Shown: positions 10,791 to 24,400 of the stretch, one piece after another
Position numbering within the stretch: position 1 is the stretch's first letter
Layout: the number at the start of each line of letters is the position of its first letter
NCBI GenBank assembly: GCA_023678885.1
Contig: CM042994.1
Location: forward strand, 17,269,073 to 17,333,072
DNA: 64,000 nt
Origin: Pogostemon cablin
Lineage: Eukaryota > Streptophyta > Magnoliopsida > Lamiales > Lamiaceae
Reading direction: 5' to 3'
The notes under the pieces: generated by a model
Told to the model about the DNA's origin: nothing
Seen by the model: the letters and a program-made list of their open reading frames with translations, nothing else
Databases searched by the model: none
Position numbers and translations under genes: made by a program

Positions 10791-12390
10791 TGCTCATTTC
10801 CTTCATTGTGATGCTTATTTTCTTCATCAAGATGATCATTTTCTTCATCATGATGCTCATTTTTTTCATTAAGATGCTTATTTTTTTCATCAAGATGCAT
10901 ATTTTCTTCATCATGATGCACATTTTCTTCATCATGATTTTCATTTTCTTAATTATGATGCCCAATTTATTCATCATGATGCTCAATTTCTTCATCATGA
11001 TGCTCATTTTCTTCATCTTGATGCATATTTAATTCATCATGATGCTCAATTTCTTCATCATGATGCATATTTTCTTTATCATGATCCATATTTTCTTAAT
11101 CATGATGCTCATTTTCTTTATCATGACGCTCATTTTCTTTTTCATGATGCATATTTTCTTCATCAGGATGCATATTTCAAGATGCTCAATTTCTTCATTA
11201 AGGTGCTCATTTTCTTCATCATGATGCATATTTTCTTCATCATGATACATATTTTCTTCATCGTGACGCTCATTTCCTTCATCGTGATGCTTATTTCCTT
11301 CTTCGTGATGCTCATTTACTTTATCGTGATGCTGATTTTCTTCATCATAATGTATATTTTCTTCATTATGATGCTTATTTTCTTCATCAAGATGCATATT
11401 TTCTTTATCATGATGCACATTTTCTTCATCATGATGCATATTTTCTTCATTATGATGCTTATTTTTTCATCATTAAGCTCATTTTCTTCATCATGATGCT
11501 CATTTTCTTCACCATGATGCACATTTTTTTCATCATGATGCTCATTTTTTTAATCATGAAGCATATATTCTTCATCATGATGCTCTTTTTCTTCATCATG
11601 ATGCATATTTTCTAAATCATGATGCATATTTTCTTAATCACGATGCTCATTTTCTTCATAATAATGCTCATTTTCTTTATAACGATGCTCATTTTATTCA
11701 TCATGATTTCTTCATCATGATGCTAAATTACTTCATCATGATGCTCATTTTCTTCATCTTGATGCTAATTTCTTCATCATGATGCTCATTTTCTTCATCT
11801 TGATGCACATTTTCATCATCATGATACTCATTTTCTTCATCACGATGCATATTTTATTCATCATGATGCTCATTTTCTTCATCAGATACTTATTTTCTTT
11901 ATCATTATGCATATTTTCTTCATCATGATGCTAATTTTTTAATCATGACGCTCATTTTCTTTTTCATGATGCATTTTTTCTTCATCATGATGCATATTTT
12001 CTTCATCATGGTGCTCATTTTCTTCATCATGATGCTTATTTTCTTATCATGATGCATATTTTCTTCGTCATGATGATTATTTTCTTCATCATGATTCTCA
12101 TTTTCTTCATCATGATGAATATTTTCTTTTTCGTGATACAAATTTTCTTTATTACGATGCACATTTTCTTCTTCTAGATGCTCATTTTATTCTTCATGAT
12201 GCCCATTTCTGTCATCATGATGCTCGTTTTCTTCATCATAATGCTCATTTTCTTCATCACGATGCATATTTTCTTCATCATGACCCTCATTTTCTTCATC
12301 TTGATACATATTTTCTTCATCCTGATGCTCATTTCCTTCATCGTGATGCTTATTTCCTTCTTCGTGATGCTCATTTCCTTCATCGTGATA

Positions 12391-12463
12391 GAGGTTTTAC
12401 CTTCAGTTCTTGCTTTCTAAAGCTTCTATCTCGGTGTTATGTATCAATGTTCCAACAAAAATA
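12391..12463. other. 73-bp non-repeat island inside the array
   Basis: Between CATCGTGATA and CTTCTTCATCATAATGC the sequence has no resemblance to the 21-bp unit; it includes TTCTAAAGCTTCTATC and GTTCCAACAAAAATA. Array paralogues at about 14398 and 21148 have only CTCATTTT at this point. I recognise no gene or element in it. It looks like filler DNA captured at a break, or a small relic. Confidence 0.8.
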
Positions 12464-15400
12464 CTTCTTCATCATAATGCATATTTTATTCATCAAGATG
12501 CTCATTTTCTTCATCATGATGCTCATTTTCTTCATCAATATGCATATTTTCTTCATCACGATGCACATTTTCTTCATTATGATTTTCATTTTCTTCATCA
12601 TGATGCATATTTTCTTCATCATGATGCACATTTTCTTCATCATGAGGCTCATTTTATTCAACATGATGCTTATTTTCTACATAATGAGGCTCATTTTCTT
12701 CATCAAGATGCTCATTGACTTCATCATGATGCTCATTTACTTCATCATGATGCACATTTTCTTTATCACGATGCTCATTTTCTTAATCATGATACATATT
12801 TTCTTCATCATAATGCTCATTTTATTCATCATGATTTATTCATTATGATGCTAAATTTCTTCATCACGAAGCCCATTTTCTTCATCTTGATGCATATTTT
12901 TTTCATATGATGCTCATTTTATTCATCATGATGCGCATTTTTTCATCAAGATGCTTATTGTCCGTATCATGATGCTCATTTTCTTCATCATGATGTATAT
13001 TTTCTTCATCAAAAAGATCATTTTCTTCATCATGATGCACATTTTCATCATCATAAGGCTCATTTTCCTTTATCATGATGCCCATTTCTTTCATTATGAT
13101 GCTCATTTTATTCACCACGATGCACATTTTCTTAATCATGATGCATATTTTCTTCATCATGATGCCCATTTCCTTCATCTTAATGCTCATTTTCTTCTTC
13201 ATTATGCTCATTTCCGTCATCATGATGCTCATTTCCTTCATCATAATGATCATTTTATTCATCATGATGCATATTTTCTTCATCATGATGCTCATTTTCT
13301 TCATCATGATACATATTTTCTTCATCATGATGCTCATTTACTTCATCGTGATGCTCATTTTTTTTTTATCATAATGTATATTTTCTTCATCAAGATGCTC
13401 ACTTTCTTCATCATGATGCTCTTTTTCTTCATCAAGATGCATATTTTCTTCATCATGATGCACATTTTCTTCATCATGATGCTCATTTTCTTCATCATGA
13501 GGCTAATTTTATTCATCATGATGCGCATTGACTTCATCACGATGATCATTTCCTTCATCAAAATGAACATTTTCTTCATCACGATGCTCATTTTCTTAAT
13601 CATGATGCATATACTCCTCATCATGATGCTCATTTTCTTCATCATGATGCATATTTTCTAAATCATGATGCATATTTACTTAATCACGATGCTCATTTTC
13701 TTCATTATAATGCTCATTTTCTTCATAACGATGCTCATTTTCTTCATCATGATGCTAAATTTCTTCATCACGATGCTCATTTTCTTCATCTTGATGCTCA
13801 ATTTCTTCATCATGATGCTCATTTTCTTCATCTTGATGCATATTTTCATCATCATGATGCTCATTTTCATCATCACGATGCTCATTTTCTTCATCATGAT
13901 GCTTATTTTCTTTACCATGATGCATTTTCTTCATCAAGATGCTAATTTTTTCATCATGACGCTCATTTTCTTTTTCATGATGCATATTTTCTTCATCATG
14001 AAGCATATTTTCTTCATCAAGATGCTAAATTTCTTCATCATGGTGCTCATTTTCTTCATCATGATACTTATTTTCTTTACCATGATGCAGATTTTCTTCG
14101 TGATGATTATTATTTTCTTCATCATAATGCATATTTTCTTCATCGTGATACATATTTTCTTTATCACGATGCATATTTTCTTCATCTTGATGCTCATTTT
14201 ATTCTTCATGACGCTCATTTCCGTCATCATGATGCCCATTTCCTTCATCATAATGCTCATTTTCTTCATCATGATGCATAATTTCTTCATCATGACGCTC
14301 ATTTTCCTCATCATGATACATATTTTCTTCACCGTGATGCTCATTTACTTCATCGTGATGCTTATTTCCTCAATCGTGATGCTCATTTCCTTCATCGTGA
14401 TACTCATTTTCTTCATCATAATGCATATTTTCTTCATCAAGATGCTCATTTTCTTCATCATGATGCTCATTTTATTCATCAAGATGCATATTTTCTTCAT
14501 CATGATACACATTTTCTTCATCATGATTTTATTTTCTTCATCATGATGCACATTTTCTTCATCATGAGGCTCATTTTTTATCATGATGCATATTTTCTAC
14601 ATCACGTTTCACATTTTCTTCGTCATGATAGTCATTTCCTTAATCATGATGCCAATTTCATTCATCATGATGCTCATTTTCTTTATCACAATGTTCATTT
14701 TCTTAATCATGATGCATATTTTCTTCATCATGATGCTCATTTTCTTCATCATGATGCATATTTTATTCATCGCGATGCTCATTTTCTTCATCATAATGCT
14801 AATTTTCTTCATCATGATTCTAAATTTTTTCATCGTGATGCTCATTTTCTTCATCTTGATGCATATTTTCTTCATCATGATGCATATTTTATTCATCATG
14901 ATGCATATTTTCTTGATCACATTGCATATTTTCTTCACCATGATGCATATTACTTCGCCATGATCCTCATTTTCTTCATCATGACGCTCATTTTATTCAT
15001 CATGATGCATATTTTCTTCATCATGATGCATATTTTATTCATATTTCATCATGGTGCTCAATTTCTTCATCATGATGCTCTTTTGCTTTATCATGATGCA
15101 TATTTTCTTCAACATGACAGTCATTTTCTTCATCATGATGCTCAATTTCTTCATCATGATGCTCATTTTCTTCGTCATGATGAATATTTTCTTCATCATG
15201 ATGCTCATTTTCTTCATCATGACGCTCATCTTTTTCATCTTGATGGTCATTTTCTTCATCATGATGCATATTTTCTTCATCATGATGCATATTTTCGTTA
15301 TCATGTTGCACATTTTCTTCATCCTGATGCTCATTTTATTCAACATGGTGCTCATTTCCTTTATCGTGAAGCTCATTTTCTTCATAATGTTGCATATTTT

Positions 15401-18400
15401 CTTCCTCATGATGCATATGTTCTTCATCATGAAGCTCATTTCCTTCATCATGATACACATTTTCTTCATCATGATTCTCATTTTCTTCATCATGATGCAC
15501 ATTTTCTTCATCATGAGGCTCATTTTTTATCATGATGCATATTTTCTACATTATGTTTCACATTTTCTTCATCATGATAGTCATTTCCTTAATCATGATG
15601 CCAATTTCATTCATCATGATGCTCATTTTCTTTATCACAATGTTCATTTTCTTAATCATGATGCATATTTTCTTCATCATGATGCTCATTTTCTTCATCA
15701 TGATGCATATTTTATTCATCGCGATGCTCATTTTCTTCATCATAATGTTAATTTTCTTCATCATGAATCTAAACTTTTTCATCGTGATGCTCATTTTCTT
15801 CATCTTGATGCATATTTTCTTTATCATGATGCATATTTTATTCATCATGATGCATATTTTCTTGATCACGATGCATATTTTCTTCACCATGATGCATATT
15901 ACTTCACCATGATCCTCATTTTCTTCATCATGACGCTCATTTTATTCATCATGATGCATATTTTCTTCATCATGATGCATATTTTATTCATATTTCATCA
16001 TGGTGCTCAATTTCTTCATCATGATGCTCTTTTGCTTTATCATGATGCATATTTTCTTCAACATGATGGTCATTTTCTTCATCATGATGCTCAATTTCTT
16101 CATCATGATGCTCATTTTCTTCATCATGATGAATATTTTCTTCATCATGATGTTCATTTTCTTCATCATGACGCTCATCTTTTTCATCTTGATGCTCATT
16201 TTCTTCATCATGATGCATATTTTCTTCATCATGATGCATATTTTCGTTATCATGTTGCACATTTTCTTCATCCTGATGCTCATTTTATTCAACATGGTGC
16301 TCATTTTCTTTATCGTGATGCTCATTTTCTTCATAATGTTGCATATTTTCTTCCTCATGATGCATATGTTCTTCATCATGAAGCTCATTTCCTACATCAT
16401 GATGCTCATTTTCTTCATCATGATGCTTAATTTCTTCATCATGATGCTCATTTTCTTCATCAGGATGCATATTTTCTTTATCATGAAGCTCATTTTCTTT
16501 ATCATGATGCTCATTTTCATCATCTTGACATTCATTTTCTTCTATCATGATTGAATATTTTCTTAATCATCGTGATGTTTATTTCCTTCATCGGGATGCT
16601 CATTTCCTTCATTGTGATGCTTATTTTCTTCATCAAGATGATCATTTTCTTCATCATGATGCTCATTTTTTTCATCAAGATGCTTATTTTTTTCATCAAG
16701 ATGCATATTTTATTCATCATGATGCACATTTTCTTCATCATGATTTTCATTTTCTTAATTATGATGCCCAATTTATTCATCATGATGCTCAATTTCTTCA
16801 TCACGATGCTCATTTTCTTCATCTTGATGCATATTTAATTCATCATGATGCTCAATTTCTTCATCATGATGCATATTTTCTTTATCATGATCCATATTTT
16901 CTTAATCATGATGCTCATTTTCTTTTTCATGACGCTCATTTTCTTTTTCATGATGCATATTTTCTTCATCAGGATGCATATTTCAAGATGCTCAATTTCT
17001 TCATTAAGGTGCTCATTTTCTTCATCATGATGCATATTTTCTTCATCATGATGCTCATTTTCTTCATCATGAGGCTCATTTTATTCATAATGATGCTCAT
17101 TTTCTTCATCATGAGGCTCGTTTTATTCATTATGATGCTCATTGACTTCATCATGATGCTCATTTCCTTCATCATGATGCGCATTTTCTTCATCACGATG
17201 CTCATTTTCTTAATCATGATGCATATTTTCTTCATCATAATGCACATTTTCTTCATCATTTTGCTAAATTTCTTCATGACGATGCTCATTTTCTTCATCT
17301 TGATGCATATTTTCTTTATCATGATGCTCATTTTATGCATCGTGATGTTCATTTTTTTCATCAAGATGCTTATTTTCTTTATCATGATGCTCATTCTCTT
17401 CATCATGATTTATATTTTCTTCATCAAGAAGCTCATTTTCTTCATCATATGCACATTTTCTTCATCAGGAAGCGTATTTTCTTCATCATGATGCATATTT
17501 TGTTCATCATGTTTCATATTTTCTTCATCATGATGGTCATTTCCTTCATCATGATGCCCATTTCCTTCATCATGATGATCATTTTCTTTATCAAGATGCT
17601 CATTTTCTTAATCATGATGCATATTTTCTTCATCATGATGCTTATTTTCTTCATCATGATGCATATTTTCTTCATCACGATGCTAATTTTATTCATCATA
17701 ATGCTCATTTTCTTCATCATGATGCTAAATTTTTCATCATGATGCTCATTTTCTTCATCTTGATGCATATTTTCTTCATCATGATGCATATTTTCTTCAT
17801 CATGATGCATATTTAATTCATCATGATGCGTATTTTCTTCATTACGATGCATATTTTCTTCATCATGATTCATATTTTCTACATCATGATCCTCATTTTC
17901 TTCATCATGATGCTCATTTTATTCATCATGATGCATATTTTCTTCATCATGATGCATATTTTCTTCATCACGATGCCCATTTTCTTCATCAAGATGCTCA
18001 ATTTCTTCATCATGATGCTCTTTTGCTTTATCCTGATGCATATTATCTTCATCATGATGCTCATTTTCTTCATCACGATCTTCATTTTCTTAATCATGAT
18101 GCATATTTTCTTCATCATGATGCTAATTTTATTCATCATGATGCATATTTTCTTCATCACGATGTCCATTTTCTTCAACATGATGCTCATTTTCTACATC
18201 ATGATTTCTTCATCATGATGCTCAATTTCTTTATCATAATGCTCGTTTTCTTCATCTTGATGCATATTTTCTTCATCATGATGAATATTTTCTTCATCAT
18301 GATGCTCATTTTCTTCATCTTGACGCTCATTTTCTTCATCATGATGCATATTTTCTTCATCATCGTGATGTTTAATTCATTAATCGTGATGCTCATTTTC

Positions 18401-21400
18401 TTCATTGTGATGCTTATTTTCTTCATCAAGATGATAATTTTCTTCATCGTGATGCTCATTTTTTTCATCAAGATGCTTTTTTTTTCTTCAAGATGCATAT
18501 TTTCTTTATCAGGATGCACATTTTCTTCATCATGGTTTTCATTTTCTTAATTATGATGTCCGATTTCTTCATCATGATGCTCAATTTCTTCATCATGATG
18601 CTCATTTTCTTCATCTTGATGCATATTTTATTCATCAAGATGCTTATTTTCTTTATCATGATCCATATTTTCTTAATAATTATGCTAATTTCTTTATCAT
18701 GACGCCATTTTCTTTTTCATGATGCATATTTTCTTCATCAGGATGCATATTTCAAGATGCTCAATTTCTTCATTAAGGTGCTCATTTCCTTCATCATGAT
18801 GCTTATTTCCTTTATCATGATGCATATTTTCATCATCATGATGCATATTTTCTTCATTATGATGCTCATTATCTTCGTCATGATGCATATTTTCTTCATC
18901 ATTATGCATATTTTCTTCATCATAATGCTCATTTTCTTCATCATGATGAATATTTTCTTCATCACGAAGCTCATTTTGTTCATCACAATGCTCATTTTCT
19001 TCATCATGATTTCTTCATCATGATGCTAAATTTCTTCGTCATGATGCTCCTTTTCTTCATCTTGATGCATATTTTTTTCATCATGAAGCTCATTTTAATC
19101 ATCATGATGCATATTTTATTCATCATTATACTCATTTTCTTCATCACGATGTTTATTTTCTTCATCATGATGCATATTTTATTCATAATGATCCTCATTT
19201 TCTTCATCATGACGCTCATTTTATTCATCATGATGCATATTTTCTTCATCATGATACATATTTTCTTCATCAACTTGCTCATTTTCTTCATCATGTTGCT
19301 TATTATCTTCATCATGATGCTTATTTTCTTTATCATGATGCTCATTTTCCTCATAATGATGTATATTTCTTCATCAAGTAGCTCATTTTCTTCATCATGA
19401 TGCTTATTTTCTTCATCATGAGGCTCATTTTTTTATTGTGATGCATATTTTCTACATTATGTTTCACATTTTCTTCGTCATGATAGTCATTTCCTTCATC
19501 ATGATGCCCATTTCATTCATCATGATGCTCATTTTCTTTATCACAATGCTCATTTTCTTAATCATGATGCATATTTTCTTCATCATGATACTCATTTTCT
19601 TCATCATGATGCATATTTTCTTCATCACGATGCTCATTTTCTTCATCATAATGCTAATTTTCTTCATCATGATTCTAAATTTTTTCATCATGATGCTCAT
19701 TTTCTTCATCTTGATGCATATTTTCTTCATCATGATGCATATTTTATTCATCATGATGCATATTTTCTTCATCACGATGCATATTTTCTTCACCATGATC
19801 CTCATTTTCTTCATCATGACGCTCATTTTATTCATCATGATACATATTTTCTTCATCATGATGCATATTTTAAGCATATTTCATCATGGTGCACAATTTC
19901 TTCAACATGATGCTCTTTTGCTTTATCCTGATGCATATTTTCTTCAACTTGATGCTCATTTTCTTCATCATGATGCTCATTTTCTTCATCATGATGCTCA
20001 TTTTCTTCATCATGATGAATATTTTCGTCATCATGATGTTCATTTTCTTCATCATGACGCTCATTTTTTTCATCATGATGCTCATTTTCTTCATCATGAA
20101 GCTCATTTTATTCATCAAGATGCATATTTTCATCATCATGATGTTTATTTTCTTCATCATGATGCATATTTTATTCATTATGATGCTCATTATCTTCGTC
20201 ATGATGCATATTTTCTTCATCATTATGCATATTTTCTTCATCAAAATGCTCATTTTCTTCATAGTGATGAATATTTTCTTCATCACGATGCTCAATTTGT
20301 TCATCATAATGCTCATTTTCTTCATCATGATTTCTTCATCATGATGCTAAATTTCTTCGTCATGATGCTAAATTTCTTCATCATGAAGCTCATTTTAATC
20401 ATCATGATGCATATTTTCTTCATAATGATCCTCATTTTCTTCATCATGACGCTCATTTTATTCATCATGATGCATATTTTCTTCATCATGATGCATATTT
20501 TCTTCATCAACTTGCTCATTTTCTTCAACATGTTGCTTATTATCTTCATCATGATGCTTATTTTCTTTATCATGATGCAAATTTTATTCATCATGATTAA
20601 TATTTTTTCTATCATGATGCTCATTTTCTTCATCATGATTCTCATTTTCTTCATCATGATACTTATTTTCTTTATAATTATGCATATTTTCTTCATCATG
20701 ATGCTAATTTTTTCATCATGACGCTCATTCTCTTTTTCATGAATCATATTTTCTTTATCAAGATGCTCAATTTCTTCATCATGGTGCTCATTTTCTTCAT
20801 CATGATGCTTATTTTCTTATCATGATGCATATTTTCTTCGTCATGATGACTATTTTCTTCATCATGATTCTCATTTTCTTCATAATGATGCATATTTTCT
20901 TTATCGTGATACATATTTTCTTTATCACGATGCACATTTTCTTCATCTTGATGCTCATTTAATTCTTCATGATGCCCATTTCTGTCATCATGATGCTCAT
21001 TTTCTTCATCATGATGCATATTTTCTTCATCATGACGCTCATTTTCTTCATCATGATACATATTTTCTTCATCCAGATGCTCATTTCCTTCATCGTGATG
21101 CTTATTTCTTTCTTCGTGATGCTCATTTCCTTCATCGTGATACTCATTTTCTTCATCATGATGCATATTTTCTTCATCAAGATGCTCATTTTCTTCATCA
21201 TGATGCTCATTTTCTACATCAAGATGCATATTTTCTTCATCATGATGCACATTTTCTTCATCATGATTTTCATTTTCTTCATCATGATGCATATTTTCTT
21301 CATCATGATGGTCATTTACTTCATCATGAGGCTCATTTTATTCAATATGATGCTCATTTTCTTCATCATGAGGCTCATTTTTTTCATCAAGATGCTCATT

Positions 21401-24400
21401 GACTTCATCATGATGCTCATTTCCTTCATCATGATGCACATTTTCTTTATCACGATGATTATTTTCTTAATCATGATGCATATTTTCTTCATCATAAAGC
21501 TCATTTTCTTCATCATGATTTATTCATCATGAAGCTAAATTTCTTCATCACGAAGCCCATTTTCTTCATCTTGATGCATATTTTTTTATATGATGCTCAC
21601 TTTATTCATCATGATGCTCATTTTTTCATCAAGATGCTTATTGTCTGTATCATGATGCTCATTTTCTTCATCATGATGTATATTTTCTTCATCAAGAAGC
21701 TTATTTTTTTCATCATGATGCACATTTTCTTCATCACAAGGCTCATTTTATTCATCATGATGCATATTTTCATCATCATGTTTCATATTTTCTTCATCAT
21801 GATAGTCATTTCCTTTATCATGATGCCCATTTCTCTCATTATGATGCTCATTTTCTTCACCACGATGCACATTTTCTTAATCATGATGCATATTTTCTTC
21901 ATCATGATGCCCATTTCTTTCATCTTGATGCTCATTTTCTTCTTCATGATGCTCATTTCCGTCATCATGATGCTCATTTCCTTCATCATAATGCTCATTT
22001 TATTCATCATGATGCATATTTTCTTCATTATGAAGCTCATTTTCTTCATCATGATACATATTTTCTTCATCATGATGCTCATTTCCTTCATCGTGATGCT
22101 TATTTCCTTCTTCGTGATGCTCATTTACTTCATCGTGATGCTCATTTTTTTTATCATAATGTATATTTTCTTCATCAAGATGCTCAATTTCTTCATCATG
22201 ATGCTCTTTTTCTTCATCAAGATGCATATTTTCTTCATCATGATGCACATTTTCTTCATCATGATACATATTTTCTTCATTATGATGCTTATTTTATTCA
22301 TCATTAGGCTCATTTCTTCATCATGATGCTCATTTTCTTCATCATGCGGCTCATTTTCCTCATCATGATGCGCATTGACTTCAACACGATGATCATTTCC
22401 TTCATCAAAATGCACATTTTCTTCATCACGATGCACATTTTCTTAATCATGATGCATATACTCCTCATCATGATGCTCATTTTCTTAATCATGAGGCATA
22501 TTTTCTAAATCATGATGCATATTTACTTAATCACGGTGTTCATTTTCTTCATAACGATGCTCATTTTCTTAATCATGATTTCTTCATCATGATGCTAAAT
22601 TTCTTCATCACGATGCTCATTTTCTTCATCTTGATGCTCAATTTCTTCATCATGATGCTCATTTTCTTCATCTTGATGCATATTTTCATCATCATGATGC
22701 TCATTTTCATCATCATGATGCTCATTTTCTTCATCACGTGCTCATTTTCTTCATCATGATGCTTATTTTCTTTATCATGATGCATATTTTCTTCATCATG
22801 ATGCTAATTTTTTCATCATGACGCTCATTTTTTTTATGATGCATATTTTCTTCATCATGATGCATATTTTCTTCATCAAGATGCTAAATTTCTTCATCAT
22901 GGTGCACATTTTCTTCATCATGATACTTATTTTCTTTATCATGATGCAGATTTTCTTCGTGATGATTATTATTTTCTTCATCATGATTCATATTTTCTTC
23001 ATCGTTATACCTATTTTCTTTATCACGATGCACATTTTCTTCATCTTGATGATCATTTTATTCTTTATGATGCTCATTTCCGTCATCATGATGTCATTTC
23101 CTTCATCATAATGCTCATTTTCTTCATCATGATGCATATTTTCTTCATCATGACGCTCATTTTCTTCATCATGATACATATTTTCTTCACCGTGATGCTC
23201 ATTTACTTCATCGTGATGCTTATTTTCTCCTTCATTTTGCTCATTTCCTTCATCGTGATACTCATTTTCTTCGTCATAATGCATATTTTCTTCATCAAGA
23301 TGCTCATTTTCTTCATCATGATGCTCATTGTATTCATCAAGATGCATATTTTCTTCATCATGATACACATTTTCTTCATCATGATTTTCATTTTCTTCAT
23401 CATGATGCATATTTTCTTCATCATGAACCTCATTTTCTTCATCATGAGGCTCATTTTATTCATCATGATGCTCATTTCTTCATTATGAGGCTCATTTTCT
23501 TCATCATGATGCTCATTGACTTCATCATGATGCTCATTTCCTTCATCATCATGCACATTTTCTTCATCACGATGCTCATTTTCTTAATCATGATGCATAT
23601 TTTCTTCATCATAATGCTCATTTTCTTCATCATGATTTCTTCATCATGATGCTAAATTTCTTCATCACGATGCTCATTTTCTTCATCTTGATGCATATTT
23701 TCTTCATCATGATGCTCATTTTTTTTTCAAGATGCTTATTTTCTTTATCATGATGCTCATTTTCCTCATAATGATGTACATTTCTTCATCAAGAAGCTCA
23801 TTTTCTTCATCATGATGCTTATTTTCTTCATCATGAGGCTCATTTTTTTTATCGTGATGCATATTTTCTACATCATGTTTCACATTTTCTTCGTCATGAT
23901 AGTCATTTCCTTTATCATGATGCCCATTTCATTCATCATGATGCTCATTTTCTTTATCACAAAGCTCATTTTCTTAATCAGGATGCATATTTTCTTCATC
24001 ATGATGCTCATTTCTTCATCATGATGCATATTTTCTTCATCACGATGCTCATTTTCTTCATCATAATGCTAATTTTCTTCATCATGATTCTAAATTTTTT
24101 CATCATGATGCTCATTTTCTTCATCTTGATGCATATTTTCTTCATCATGATGCATATTTTATTCATCATGATGCATATTTTCTTCATCATGATGCCTATT
24201 TTCTTCACCATTATGCATATTACTTCACCATGATCCTCATTTTCTTCATCATGAGGCTCATTTTATTCATCATGATGCATATTTTCTTCATCATGATGCA
24301 TATTTTATGCATATTTCATCATGGTGCACAATTTCTTCAACATGATGCTCTTTTTCTTTATCCTGATGCATATTTTCTTCAACATGATGCTCATTTTCTT

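Larger units (their letters stand above)
7720..12390 (+). repeat. 21-bp satellite array, segment 1
   Basis: Continuous 21-bp units: CATCATGATG followed by CTCATTTTCTT or CATATTTTCTT, about 33% GC, all in the same orientation. The first unit, with ATACTCC, abuts the left retrotransposon and has uninterrupted paralogues at about 13610 and 22455. The segment holds a 949-bp higher-order doublet and a 210-bp tandem pair. ORFs of up to 445 codons are present on both strands but come from a stop-free period divisible by 3; I see no start context, codon bias or conserved fold. No gene is called here. Confidence 0.97.

Noticed and set aside
12410..12718. ORF starting in the 12391-12463 island as a possible ancestral gene giving rise to the array
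   Set aside because: Only a few codons come from the island; the rest is satellite. There is no homology that I recognise.
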